Shown in pieces: positions 42,973-51,636 of a DNA stretch of 51,766 nt. The stretch spans positions 1-51,766 of the forward strand of contig JAHDXW010000021.1 of the NCBI GenBank assembly GCA_023383015.1, read 5' to 3'. Under the pieces are notes generated by a model. It had not been told where the DNA came from, did no database searches, and saw nothing but the letters and a program-made list of their open reading frames with translations. Source of the stretch: Paracoccaceae bacterium. GTDB taxonomy: Bacteria; Pseudomonadota; Alphaproteobacteria; Rhodobacterales; Rhodobacteraceae. Numbering within the stretch: position 1 is the stretch's first letter; each line of letters starts with the position of its first letter. The translations under genes and the position numbers were made by a program.

Positions 42973-44445
42973 ATGATCGGGCGGCGCGGGTTCATCGGGC
43001 TGGCGGGGGCGTCCGTGCTGGCCGGCCGGGCGGGTCGCGCCGGCGCGGAGGAGGGGCAGGGCTTCGTCCAGCCGCTGCCGGTGCCGCCGCTGCTGGACGT
43101 GCGCGACCACGGCGGGCGGCTGGAGCTTGTCGCCCGCCACGGCAGCCACCGCTTCGCGCCCGGCATGGCGCCGGTGGAGACGATGGGCTACTCGGCCGAC
43201 TACCTCGGCCCGCTGGTGCGCGTGCACCGCGGCGAGCCCTACCGCGTGACGGCGACCAACCGGCTCGACGTGCCGACCACGGTGCACTGGCACGGGCTCC
43301 TGGTGCCCTCCCATCTCGATGGGGGCCCGCACCACTTCATCGCCCCCGGCAGCAGCTGGGAGGCGGAGATGGTGGTCGACCAGCCCGAGGCCACCGTCAT
43401 CTACCACGCCCACCCCCACGGCGACACCGCCCGCCAGGTCTACCGCGGGCTCGCCGGCATGATGATCGTCGAGGACGGCACCGGCGCCGCCCTCGGCCTG
43501 CCGCACCGCTACGGCATCGACGACCTGCCGGTGGTGCTGCAGGATCGCTACTTCAACGTCGCCGGCGGCATGACCTACCTCGACAACGGCCCGGCGCGGG
43601 CCATCGGCATGCGCGGCAACACGCTGGTCGTCAACGGCGCGGTGCGGCCGCTGGCGCGGGTGCCGGCGGGGCCCGTGCGGCTGCGGCTGCTCAACGGCGC
43701 CAACGCCCGCACCTTCGACGTCGGCTTCGAGGACGGGCGCACCTTCCACGTCATCGCCTCCGACGGCGGCTACCTCGCCGCGCCGGTGCCGATGCAGCGG
43801 GTTCTGCTGTCGCCCGGCGAGCGCTTCGAGATCGTGGCCGACTTCGCCGACGGCCGGCCGGCGGTCCTGACCACCGGGCGCGATCCGGCCGGCGACGTCA
43901 TCGGCATGGGCGGGCCGCGCGGGATGCCGGGCGAGCCCAGCCTTCCCGGCCCGCTCCTCGGCATCGAGGTGGCCGCCGACATCGCCCTCGACCCCGCCGC
44001 CCGACTGCCCGCTGCCCTGGTGGCGCCCGTGCCGCTCGATCCCGCGACCGCGGTCGAGCGGCGCAAGGTCTCGCTCGACATGATCCCCAACCACGACGGC
44101 ATGCGCGGCATGGGCCCGATGATGGCGATCAACGGGCGGGTCTACGACATGCACCGGATCGACTTCACCCCGCGGCTGGGATCGACCGAGATCTGGAGGC
44201 TGACCGGCAACCGCATCCCCCACCCGTTCCACATCCACGGGGCGATGTTCCGCATCCTCTCGATCGACGGCGCCCCGCCGCCGCCGCATCTGGCCGGCGA
44301 CAAGGACACGGTGCTGGTCGCCCGGCCGACCGACATCCTGCTCCACTTCAGCCAGCCGACCGACCGTCACTTCCCCTTCGTCTTCCACTGCCACCTGCTC
44401 GAGCACGAGCAGCACGGCATGATGGCGCAGTACCTCACCGTCTGA
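42973..44445 (+). CDS. CueO-like multicopper oxidase, Tat-exported
   Basis: A 490-residue three-domain cuproprotein. The leader MIGRRGFIGLAG has the twin-arginine motif for folded export. The copper sites are complete: HWHG near 105, YHAHPHG near 144-150, HPFHIHG at 417-423 and HCHLLEHEQHGMM at 472-484, with a Met as type 1 axial ligand. HPFHIHG followed by RILS and then AGDKDTV closely follows the CueO layout. A Met-containing segment (MRGMGPMMAING) lies where CueO has its Met-rich insert, but is much shorter. It likely oxidises Cu(I) or phenolic compounds in the periplasm for copper tolerance. ATG 42973 overlaps the stop of a possible small upstream frame. Confidence 0.92.
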   Translation: MIGRRGFIGLAGASVLAGRAGRAGAEEGQGFVQPLPVPPLLDVRDHGGRLELVARHGSHRFAPGMAPVETMGYSADYLGPLVRVHRGEPYRVTATNRLDVPTTVHWHGLLVPSHLDGGPHHFIAPGSSWEAEMVVDQPEATVIYHAHPHGDTARQVYRGLAGMMIVEDGTGAALGLPHRYGIDDLPVVLQDRYFNVAGGMTYLDNGPARAIGMRGNTLVVNGAVRPLARVPAGPVRLRLLNGANARTFDVGFEDGRTFHVIASDGGYLAAPVPMQRVLLSPGERFEIVADFADGRPAVLTTGRDPAGDVIGMGGPRGMPGEPSLPGPLLGIEVAADIALDPAARLPAALVAPVPLDPATAVERRKVSLDMIPNHDGMRGMGPMMAINGRVYDMHRIDFTPRLGSTEIWRLTGNRIPHPFHIHGAMFRILSIDGAPPPPHLAGDKDTVLVARPTDILLHFSQPTDRHFPFVFHCHLLEHEQHGMMAQYLTV

Positions 44446-44750
44446 CCGGCCCGCGCGCGCCCGTCCTCCCCGGCGCCCTCCTGTGCCGCCCCGGCGCGCG
44501 CCCCGCTTCCGCCGGCACCGGTGGCAGGGTGGTTCCGGGCGGGCCGGTTCCGCGCTAGGATGGCAGCGCCCGGCCGCCCGGCCCGGCACCACCCCGACGA
44601 GCCCGAGGAGCGCATGTCCGAGACTGCCGCCGCCCCGGGCCGGGCCGCCTGATCGGCCGCAAGGCCGGCGTGCCCGCGCCCGACTGATCCTGCCGGCGCC
44701 GCCCCCGGGGGCGGGCGTCCGTCTTCCGGTTCATCGCAAGGGCACCCGCA
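44446..44750. other. Intergenic region upstream of rsgA, with a 12-codon leader-like frame
   Basis: This 305-base gap has no gene of normal size. A GAGGAG binding site precedes ATG 44614, which opens a frame of only 12 codons ending in TGA. The perfect 12-base palindrome GCCCCCGGGGGC and other GC hairpin sequences follow before the rsgA start. This could be a leader peptide with an attenuator-like structure, but chance is just as likely. GCTAGGAT-like sequence near 44555 may be part of a promoter. Confidence 0.3.
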
Positions 44751-45806
44751 ATGACCTTTTCCGATCCCGCACTGCCCGGCTTCGGCTGGGCGCAGGACTT
44801 CCTTGCCCAGGTGGCGCTGGACGAGCTTGCCTGCCTCGTCCCCGTCCGTGTCGCCGCCGTGCACCGCGCCGCGCTCGCCGTCATCGGCGCCGGCGGGCCG
44901 TCACGGCTGACGCTGCCGCCCGGCCTGCCGGCCGGCGCGGTGGCGGTGGGCGACTGGCTGCTCGCCGACCCCGCCCGCGGCCGGGCCGTCCGCGTTCTCG
45001 CACGGCGCAGCCTCATCGCCCGCCGGGCGGCAGGCCGCGCGGGTGCGCTCCAGCCCGTCGCGGCCAACGTCGATGCGCTCCTGGTCGTCACCGCCTGCGG
45101 GGGCGAGTTCCGCGAGGCGCGGCTCGAACGCTACCTGGCGCTCGCCCGCGCCGCCGGGGTGGAGCCGGTGGTGGTGCTGACCAAGGCCGACCTCGTGGCC
45201 GCCCCCCCGGGCCTTGCCCTCCGGGCGCGTGGCGTCGCCGGCGGGGCGGCGGTGCTGGCGCTGGATGCCCGCGACGCCGCCGCGGCGGCCGCCGCGCTCG
45301 CCCCGTGGACGGGCCGGGGGCGGACGCTGGCGCTCGCCGGCTCCTCCGGCGTGGGCAAGACCACCCTCGCCAATGCGCTGACCGGGCGTCGGGACGCCAC
45401 GGCGCCGCTGTCGGCCGATGGCGCCCGCGGCCGGCACACCACCAGCGCCCGCGCGCTCCGACCGCTTGCCGCCGGCGGCTGGCTGATCGACACCCCCGGC
45501 CTGCGCGAGGTGGGGCTTGCCGACGCCGCCGCCGGCATCGCCGCCACCTTCGGCGAGATCGCGGCCGCCGCCGGCCGCTGCCGGTTCCGCGACTGCACCC
45601 ATACGGTGGAGCCCGGCTGCGCCGTCCTCGCCGCCGCCGCGGCGGGGGCGATCGCGCCCGACCGGATCGACCGGGCGAGGAGACTCGCCCACGAGGACCG
45701 CCGCGAAACCGCGACGCTTGCCGCCGCACGCGCCGGCGACCGCCGTCGGGGCCGCCACGTCGCGCGGCTGCTCAGGCTCAAGCGCGACCTCGACGGCGGG
45801 GACTGA
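44751..45806 (+). CDS. rsgA: Small ribosomal subunit biogenesis GTPase RsgA
   Basis: A 351-residue circularly permuted GTPase. The motifs come in the RsgA order: G4 TKAD first, then G1 GSSGVGKTTL, G2-like GRHTTS and G3 DTPG. An OB-fold occupies the N-terminal 100 residues. The C-terminal zinc site is CRFRDCTHTVEPGC, a Cys/His pattern exactly as in the family. It helps late maturation of the 30S ribosomal subunit, with GTPase activity stimulated by the subunit. ATG 44751 is the only good start. It is followed, after the palindrome at 45885-45922, by dnaX. Confidence 0.95.
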   Translation: MTFSDPALPGFGWAQDFLAQVALDELACLVPVRVAAVHRAALAVIGAGGPSRLTLPPGLPAGAVAVGDWLLADPARGRAVRVLARRSLIARRAAGRAGALQPVAANVDALLVVTACGGEFREARLERYLALARAAGVEPVVVLTKADLVAAPPGLALRARGVAGGAAVLALDARDAAAAAAALAPWTGRGRTLALAGSSGVGKTTLANALTGRRDATAPLSADGARGRHTTSARALRPLAAGGWLIDTPGLREVGLADAAAGIAATFGEIAAAAGRCRFRDCTHTVEPGCAVLAAAAAGAIAPDRIDRARRLAHEDRRETATLAAARAGDRRRGRHVARLLRLKRDLDGGD

Positions 45807-45884
45807 CGCGGAGGGCCCGCCGCGACCACGGGAGAACGATTGACAGATCGTGAATCGGCCTGCGCAGCCCGTTGATCCTGCTTG

Positions 45885-45922
45885 CGCCCCCGCCCGTCCC
45901 ACGCGTGGGACGGGCGGGGGCG
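45885..45922. repeat. Perfect 38-bp palindrome between rsgA and dnaX
   Basis: Two 19-base arms (45885-45903 and 45904-45922) are exact reverse complements with no spacer, centred on ACGCGT. The inner part reads CCCACGCGTGGG and the outer part is a C-rich/G-rich run. There is no T-run after it, so it is not a textbook intrinsic terminator. It may still end rsgA transcription, act as a barrier between genes, or be a copy of a dispersed repeat. It lies 79 bases after rsgA and 117 bases before dnaX. Confidence 0.85.
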
Positions 45923-46038
45923 GCGGTGGCCGTGGGCGCAGCCGCCCCTGGCCCGGCCCGCACGGTCTTCCGCCGATGGCCGGGCCGGGCCATACTTGCG
46001 GCCCGAGTCAGCCACCGCATCAGGGTCCGCCCCTCACC

Positions 46039-47829
46039 GTGTCCCAGACCGCCGCCTACCGGGTGCTTGCCCGCAAGTACCGCCCCGAGACCTTCGCCGA
46101 CCTGATCGGACAGGAGGCGATGGTGCGCACGCTGACCAACGCCTTCGCTGCCGGCCGCATCGCGCATGCCTTCCTGATGACCGGCATCCGCGGCACCGGC
46201 AAGACGACGACCGCGCGCATCATCGCCAAGGGGCTGAACTGCGTCGGCCCCGACGGCGCCGGGGGGCCCACGGTGGCGCCCTGCGGTTCCTGCGAACCCT
46301 GCCGGGCGATCGCCGAGGGCCGCCATGTCGACGTGCTCGAGATGGATGCCGCCAGCCGCACCGGGGTGGCCGACATCCGCGAGATCATCGACAGCGTCGC
46401 CTACCGCGCCGCCAGCGCACGCTACAAGGTCTACATCATCGACGAGGTCCACATGCTCTCGACCAGCGCCTTCAACGCGCTGCTCAAGACGCTGGAGGAG
46501 CCGCCGCCGCATGTGAAGTTCATCTTCGCCACCACCGAGGTGCGCAAGCTGCCGGTGACCGTGCTGTCGCGCTGCCAGCGCTACGACCTGCGGCGGATCG
46601 AACCCGAGGTGATGCTCGCCCATCTGCGCCGCATCGTCGCCGCCGAGGGCGCGACGATCGGCGACGAGGCGCTTGCCCTCATCGTCCGCGCCGCCGAGGG
46701 CTCGGTCCGCGACGCGCTGTCGCTGCTCGACCAGGCGATCGCCCACGGCGAGGGCGCGGCGACGGCCGAGGACGTGCGCACGATGCTCGGGCTTGCCGAC
46801 CGCGGCCGGGTGCTCGACCTCTTCGACCTCGTCATGCAGGGCGACGCGCGCGGCGCGCTGGGCGAACTGTCGGGCCAGTATGCGGCTGGCGCCGACCCGC
46901 TTGCCGTGCTGCGCGACCTCGCCGAGGTGACCCACTGGGTCAGCGTCATCCGCATCACGCCCGCGGCCGCCGACGATCCCACCCTGCCGGCCGGTGTCCG
47001 CGGCCGCGGCCGCGACATGGCCGCGCGCCTGCCGATGGCCGCGCTGCAGCGGATGTGGACGCTGCTGCTGCGCGCGATCGAGGAGGTGGGGGCGGCGCCG
47101 AATGCGATGATGGCGGCCGAGATGGCGCTGATCCGGCTGACCCATGTCGCCGACATCCCCGACCCCGACGACCTGCTGCGCCGGCTGCGCGCCATCGAGG
47201 GCCGCGAGACAGCCGGCCGGCCGGCGCCCGGCGGCGCACTGCCGCCGGGCACCGGCCCGCGGCTGGCCGCGGTTGCGGGCGGTGCGACCGCGACCAACCT
47301 CGCGGCCCTCCCCGCCGCCGCGGCCGCCCCCCCCGCGGCCCTTCCCGCCGCGGCCGTCCCGGTATCCGCGCCCGCCCCCGCCGCCACGGCCGCCTTCGCC
47401 GCCTGGCCGCGCTTCGAGGACATGCTCGCCCTGCTTCGCCAGGCGCGCGAGGCCGCGCTGCTCTACGACGTCGAGACCTTCGTCCGGCTGGTCCGCTACG
47501 CCCCCGGGCTGGTCGAGTTCGCCCCCGCCCCGCGCGCGCCGTCCGACCTTGCCCAGCGGCTCGCCGGCCGGCTTGCCGCCCTCACCGGGCTGCGGTGGGG
47601 CGTGGTGGTGGCCGCGGAGGGCGGCGCCCCGACACTGGCGCAGGCACGCGAGGCCGCGGCCCGGGCCCACCCGCTGGTGCAGGCCGTGCTCGCCGCCTTC
47701 CCCGCCGCCCGGCTGGCCGAGATCCGCGACCTTGCCACCGCCGCCGAGCCCGCCGCCGCGGACGACGACGACGCCGTCCCGCCCCCGCCCGAGGAGGCCG
47801 ACGGCTGGGACCCCTTCGAGACCGATTGA
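46039..47829 (+). CDS. dnaX: DNA polymerase III subunits gamma/tau
   Basis: A 596-residue clamp-loader ATPase. Residues 1-370 hold the AAA+ module: YRVLARKYRPETFADLIGQ at the start, Walker A GIRGTGKTT, a zinc-finger with APCGSCEPC, IIDEVHMLS and the SRC motif LSRCQRYDLRR. A Pro/Ala-rich linker leads to a tau-type C-terminus that ends WDPFETD. The GTG at 46039 is the best start, matching the usual N-terminus, while ATG 45976 would add 21 unlikely residues. It loads the beta clamp and couples polymerases at the fork. An 8-base C run at 47327-47334 in the linker is noted, but no classic A-rich slippery site is present. Confidence 0.97.
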   Translation: MSQTAAYRVLARKYRPETFADLIGQEAMVRTLTNAFAAGRIAHAFLMTGIRGTGKTTTARIIAKGLNCVGPDGAGGPTVAPCGSCEPCRAIAEGRHVDVLEMDAASRTGVADIREIIDSVAYRAASARYKVYIIDEVHMLSTSAFNALLKTLEEPPPHVKFIFATTEVRKLPVTVLSRCQRYDLRRIEPEVMLAHLRRIVAAEGATIGDEALALIVRAAEGSVRDALSLLDQAIAHGEGAATAEDVRTMLGLADRGRVLDLFDLVMQGDARGALGELSGQYAAGADPLAVLRDLAEVTHWVSVIRITPAAADDPTLPAGVRGRGRDMAARLPMAALQRMWTLLLRAIEEVGAAPNAMMAAEMALIRLTHVADIPDPDDLLRRLRAIEGRETAGRPAPGGALPPGTGPRLAAVAGGATATNLAALPAAAAAPPAALPAAAVPVSAPAPAATAAFAAWPRFEDMLALLRQAREAALLYDVETFVRLVRYAPGLVEFAPAPRAPSDLAQRLAGRLAALTGLRWGVVVAAEGGAPTLAQAREAAARAHPLVQAVLAAFPAARLAEIRDLATAAEPAAADDDDAVPPPPEEADGWDPFETD

Positions 47830-47941
47830 GCGCCCCCGGCGCCGGGCCGCGCGGCCGGTCGATCCTTGCCGCGGCGGGCTTCGGAACGTATCTGGGGTGC
47901 AGGCGGGCCGCCGCGGCGCGCCCGGCACGGGAGGCAGGCGC

Positions 47942-48295
47942 ATGCTGAAGGGACTGGGGGGCCTGTCCGGCCTCGGCGACATGGGCAAGATGATGAAGGC
48001 CGCTCAGGAGATGCAGGCCAAGCTCGCCGAACTCGCCGGACGGCTCGACACCATCACCGTCGAGGGGTCGAGCGGTGCCGGCCTCGTGCGCGCCACCGCC
48101 ACCGCGAAGGGCGAGCTGAAGAGCCTGACGATCGACCCCTCGATCTTCCGCGCCGATGACCGCGAGGTGGTGGAGGATCTGATCCTCGCCGCGATCAAGG
48201 ACACCCAGGCCCGCGCCGCCGAGCGTCACCGCGAGGAGATGCGGCGGATCACCGACGCCTTCGGCCTGCCGGCCGACGTCAAGCTGCCGTTCTGA
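47942..48295 (+). CDS. ybaB: YbaB/EbfC-family nucleoid-associated protein
   Basis: A 117-residue DNA-binding protein. [18 protein letters not shown] gives the long N-terminal helix, [21 protein letters not shown] the central beta hairpin, and [20 protein letters not shown] the second helix, the full YbaB fold. It sits between dnaX and recR, the widely conserved gene order, and ATG 47942 follows GGGAGG. A link to DNA repair and replication control is known for the family, but the exact role is unclear. Confidence 0.96.
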   Translation: MLKGLGGLSGLGDMGKMMKAAQEMQAKLAELAGRLDTITVEGSSGAGLVRATATAKGELKSLTIDPSIFRADDREVVEDLILAAIKDTQARAAERHREEMRRITDAFGLPADVKLPF

Positions 48296-48303
48296 GGGGC
48301 GCC

Positions 48304-48903
48304 TTGGCCGCCGGAGAGGGCGAGATCGAGGCGCTGGTCGCGATGATGGCGCGGCTGCCGGGGCTCGGGCCGCGCTCGGCCCGCCGGGCGGTGCTGCACC
48401 TGCTGCGCCGCCGCGAGGTTCTGATGGCGCCGCTTGCCGAGCTCATGGGCCGCATCGCCGCCACCGCCCGCGACTGCACCCGCTGCGGCAACCTCGCCAC
48501 CGGCGAGCTCTGCACGATCTGCGCCGACCCCGCCCGGGCGACGGGCGAGCTGTGCGTGGTCGAGCAGGTCTCCGACCTGTGGGCGATGGAAAGGGCGGGC
48601 GCCTTCCGCGGCCGCTATCACGTGCTCGGCGGCACGCTGTCGGCGCTGGATGCGCTGGGGCCCGAGGAACTGGGCATCCCGAGGATGGTCGCCCGGCTGG
48701 GCGCGGAGGGCATCTCGGAGGTGATCCTCGCGCTCGACGCCACCGTCGAGGGCCAGACCACCGCCCATTACATCGCCGGCCTGCTGGCCGGGGCCGGCGT
48801 CACCGTCTCGTCGCTTGCGCAGGGCGTGCCGGTCGGCGGCGAGCTCGACTACCTCGACGAGGGCACCATCCTCGCCGCGCTCAGGGCCCGGCACCGGGTG
48901 TAG
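48304..48903 (+). CDS. recR: Recombination protein RecR
   Basis: A 199-residue protein with the helix-hairpin-helix [18 protein letters not shown], the Cys4 zinc finger [16 protein letters not shown], and a Toprim domain ([36 protein letters not shown]). It forms a ring that acts with RecF and RecO to load RecA at gaps. TTG 48304 is taken as start because GAGGGG stands just before it and the N-terminal length matches the family. The 18 bases after the stop contain a small hairpin (48907-48911 with 48916-48920) before the convergent RTX gene. Confidence 0.96.
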   Translation: MAAGEGEIEALVAMMARLPGLGPRSARRAVLHLLRRREVLMAPLAELMGRIAATARDCTRCGNLATGELCTICADPARATGELCVVEQVSDLWAMERAGAFRGRYHVLGGTLSALDALGPEELGIPRMVARLGAEGISEVILALDATVEGQTTAHYIAGLLAGAGVTVSSLAQGVPVGGELDYLDEGTILAALRARHRV

Positions 48904-48921
48904 CGCCCGGCCGTCGCCGGC

Positions 48922-49950
48922 TCAGACGATCAGGATGTCGTCGGCAAGCAGCGCCGGATCGCCCAGCCCGACGATCCGGATCGTCTCGCCGCCGGGGAAG
49001 GTCAGCACCACGTCGGCCCCGTCGACGCTGGCGTAGAGCGCGATCACCTCGTCAACCGACAGCCCGCCGCCCCACAGCGCCTGCGACAGCCGCAGGCTGT
49101 CGACATCATCGGCGAAGTCGAGGACCGTGTCGCTGCCCGAGCCGGTGCCGAACACGAACACGTCCGCACCCGACCCGCCGTGCAGCAGGTCGCCGCCCGT
49201 CCCGCCGGTCAGCGTGTCGTTGCCCGTCCCGCCGTAGAGCGTGTCCGCCCCCCAGCCGCCGTCCAGCATGTCGTTGCCGCTGTCGCCCCAGAGCCGGTCG
49301 TTGCCCTCGTCGCCGAACAGCCGGTCGCCGTAGCCGCCGCCGGAGAGCGTGTCATTGGCGGTCCCGCCGAAAAGCGTGTCGCGCCCGCCCTCGCCGCGCA
49401 GCAGGTCGCTGCCCGATCCGCCCTCCAGCCGGTCGTTGCCGCCGCCGCCGAACAGCCGGTCGTCGTAGTCGCCACCGAGGATGGTGTCGCTGCCGTCGCC
49501 GCCATAGAGGGTGTCGCGGTGGTTGCCGCCGTCGATGTAGTCGTTGCCAGCACCGCCGTGGATCGTGTCCTCGCCGAGGTAGCCATACAGCCGGTCGTTG
49601 CCGGCGCCGCCGTCGATCAGGTCACCATGGATGTCGCCGAAGGCGAAGTCGTCGCCGTCGCCGCCGTAGAGCGTGGCCGGCCCTGCCCCGCCGAAAGCGG
49701 CGTCGGCATAGAGCGTGTCGTTGCCGGCCCCGCCGAGAAGCGTGTCGCGCCCGCCGCCGCCGTCGAGGAAGTCGTTGCCGGCTCCCCCGTCGAGGCTGTC
49801 GTTGCCGCCATAGCCCAGCAGCCGGTCGTCGTCGTCGCCGCCCAGCAGCGTGTCGTCGTCGGGCCCGCCCGGGATGGTGTCGCCGGGCACCATGCGCCGC
49901 GGCGGCCGCACCGCCTCGTCCGCTTCCGCCGCCGCCTGCTCTCCGATCAT
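48922..49950 (-). CDS. Secreted RTX-repeat calcium-binding protein, almost all repeats
   Basis: A 342-residue protein made of about 26 glycine-aspartate nonapeptides of the GGxGxDxLx type, beginning near residue 28 and running for about 230 residues. Each repeat turn binds calcium and folds only outside the cell. The last 60 residues have no repeats and end DDILIV, which fits a C-terminal type I secretion signal. There is no enzyme domain and no N-terminal signal peptide. ATG 49950 follows GAGGGG; GTG 49977 would add nine residues. The coding DNA repeats at about 27 bases, which explains its repetitive look. Secretion-system genes are not in the window. It could be an adhesin, matrix or surface-layer component. 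Confidence 0.9.
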   Translation of the reverse strand: MIGEQAAAEADEAVRPPRRMVPGDTIPGGPDDDTLLGGDDDDRLLGYGGNDSLDGGAGNDFLDGGGGRDTLLGGAGNDTLYADAAFGGAGPATLYGGDGDDFAFGDIHGDLIDGGAGNDRLYGYLGEDTIHGGAGNDYIDGGNHRDTLYGGDGSDTILGGDYDDRLFGGGGNDRLEGGSGSDLLRGEGGRDTLFGGTANDTLSGGGYGDRLFGDEGNDRLWGDSGNDMLDGGWGADTLYGGTGNDTLTGGTGGDLLHGGSGADVFVFGTGSGSDTVLDFADDVDSLRLSQALWGGGLSVDEVIALYASVDGADVVLTFPGGETIRIVGLGDPALLADDILIV

Positions 49951-50042
49951 CACCGCCCCTCGCGTCCGCCTCGGCACCTTCCCGGCGGCCTAGGCGGCGA
50001 AGGTGGCGGAAACGTGATCGTCCGGCGGCAGGGCCGGGGCGA

Positions 50043-50813
50043 TCAGCGGCGCGGGTCCGCCCCCTTGTCGTCCTCGTCCTCGTCCTCGTCCCCGGCCTGC
50101 GGCAGGTTGAAGAAGCTGTCGGCGTCGGAATAGTCGGCCGGGCTCTCGGGCTTCTCGCGCTCGGTCAGCGAGAAGGTCTCGAGCCCCGCGATCGCCGAGG
50201 GGATGCGCGGCTCGGGCGCCATGCCGAGCGAGGTCTGGGTCGAGACCAGCTTGCGCCGCTCGTCGTCCGACATCACCTTGCCCTCGGCGGCCTTGCGCCG
50301 GGCCGCCGCCTGCACCGCGCCGTCAAGCTCCGACTGACGGCAGAGGCCCAGCGCCACCGGGTCGATGGGGGTGATCTGGCTGATGTTCCAGTGGGTGCGC
50401 TCGCGGATCGAATCAATGGTCGGCTTGGTGGTCCCGACCAGCTTGGCGATCTGGCCGTCGGACAGCTCGGGGTGGAACTTCACCAGCCACAGGATCGCGG
50501 CCGGCCGGTCCTGCCGCTTGGACAAGGGCGTGTAGCGCGGCCCGCGCCGCTTCTCCTCGCCCACCGCCGCGGGGTTGAACTTCAGCTTCATGCGGTAGCC
50601 GGGATCGGCCTGCGCCCGCTCGATCTCGATGGGGTCGAGCTGGTTCGAGGCGATCGGGTCGAAGCCCTTCACACCGGCGGCGACGTCGCCGTCGGCGATG
50701 CCCTGCACCTCGAGCTCGTGCACGCCGCAGAAATCGGCGATCTGGGCAAAGTTCAGCGTCGTGTTCTCGATCAGCCAGACGGCGGTCGCCTTGGCCATCA
50801 GCGGTCTGGTCAT
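50043..50813 (-). CDS. trcR: DUF1013 family cell-cycle transcriptional regulator TrcR
   Basis: A 256-residue protein of the alphaproteobacterial DUF1013/TrcR family. Marks are MAKATAVWLIENTTLNFAQI, the CGVHELEVQGIADG helix-turn-helix-like start, and WLVKFHPELSDGQIAKLVGT with GTTKPTIDSIRERTHWN, a second helix-turn-helix-like block. The C-terminus is acidic (DEDEDEDDKG). TrcR is a conserved DNA-binding protein tied to cell-cycle gene expression. GAAGGAGG lies six bases before ATG 50813; an internal ATG at 50798 is possible. It diverges from the RNase T2 gene. Confidence 0.9.
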   Translation of the reverse strand: MTRPLMAKATAVWLIENTTLNFAQIADFCGVHELEVQGIADGDVAAGVKGFDPIASNQLDPIEIERAQADPGYRMKLKFNPAAVGEEKRRGPRYTPLSKRQDRPAAILWLVKFHPELSDGQIAKLVGTTKPTIDSIRERTHWNISQITPIDPVALGLCRQSELDGAVQAAARRKAAEGKVMSDDERRKLVSTQTSLGMAPEPRIPSAIAGLETFSLTEREKPESPADYSDADSFFNLPQAGDEDEDEDDKGADPRR

Positions 50814-50895
50814 TCGCTGCCTCCTTCGACAATCCCCGCAACGCAGGCTTGCGCCGGGAAAACGGCTTGCGGCCCGTCGGGCCCCGGCAGTCGCG

Positions 50896-50924
50896 TTTTC
50901 GGGGAAGACGGGATGTCATATAAC
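50896..50924 (+). promoter_or_regulatory. Possible promoter of the ribonuclease T2 gene
   Basis: TATAAC at 50919-50924 is a good -10 box, 28 bases before the start at 50952. TTTTCG at 50896-50901, 17 bases upstream, would be a weak -35. The region is shared with the divergent trcR gene. Confidence 0.4.
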
Positions 50925-50951
50925 GCGGGCTGACGAAGGGGGGAAGTGCGA

Positions 50952-51575
50952 ATGCGGGCGATTCTGGCGGTCCTGGCGCTCGGGCTCATCGCGGCCACTG
51001 GGGCGCGGGCCGAGCGGTTCGACTACTACGTGCTCGCGCTGTCCTGGATGCCGGGCTGGTGCGCGCTGGAGGGCAGCGAGCGCGGCGACGGCCGCTGCGC
51101 CGGCGGCGGGGCGGGCTTTGCCCTGCATGGCCTTTGGCCCCAGCACGAGCAGGGCTGGCCGGAATACTGCCGCTCGCCCCATCCCGACGCGACCCGTGCC
51201 GAGACCGCGGCAGCGGCGGTCGTCTACGGCTCGTCCGGGCTGGCGTGGTACCAGTGGCGCAAGCACGGCAGCTGTTCGGGCCTGAGCGCGCGCGACTACT
51301 TTCGCGCCGCGGCACGGGCGGCGGGTCTGCTGCGGCTGCCCGCGACCCTGGGCCAGCGGGGCACCGGCAGGATGAGCGGCGCCGAGGTGGTGCGCGAGAT
51401 CCTTGCCCTGAACCCCGGGCTGGCCGCCGACAGCCTGGTGGTCGCCTGCCGGTCCGGGCGCCTGACCGAGCTGCGCCTGTGCCTGACCCAAGCGCTCGCC
51501 CCGCGCGCCTGCGCCGCCGACGTCCGCGCCCGCGACTGCGGCGGCCGGCTGCTCGAGACCCGCGTCGCGCGCTGA
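50952..51575 (+). CDS. Ribonuclease T2 family protein, exported
   Basis: A 207-residue enzyme. A signal peptide (ILAVLALGLIAATGARA) leads to a mature start at ERFDYYVLALSW. The two catalytic segments are present: GFALHGLWPQ (first His) and WYQWRKHGSCS (second His with Lys). Four or more cysteines can form disulfides in the periplasm. It cuts single-stranded RNA through a 2',3'-cyclic intermediate, probably for nutrient scavenging. ATG 50952 was chosen over GTG 50946 because GGGGGAAG is well spaced to it. Confidence 0.93.
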   Translation: MRAILAVLALGLIAATGARAERFDYYVLALSWMPGWCALEGSERGDGRCAGGGAGFALHGLWPQHEQGWPEYCRSPHPDATRAETAAAAVVYGSSGLAWYQWRKHGSCSGLSARDYFRAAARAAGLLRLPATLGQRGTGRMSGAEVVREILALNPGLAADSLVVACRSGRLTELRLCLTQALAPRACAADVRARDCGGRLLETRVAR

Positions 51576-51636
51576 ACCCCGCACCCGACGGCGCGGGATT
51601 GCGCCGGCGCGCCGCCGGTGCTTCCCTGCGACAGCC

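Noticed and set aside
48907-48920. Bidirectional terminator between recR and the RTX gene
   Set aside because: The stem is only five base pairs and has no T-run on either side; it is too weak to list as a terminator.
49180-49920. Periodic repeats suggestive of a CRISPR array or tandem DNA repeat
   Set aside because: The period of about 27 bases and its variation match codons of RTX nonapeptides on the minus strand; there are no constant repeats with unique spacers.
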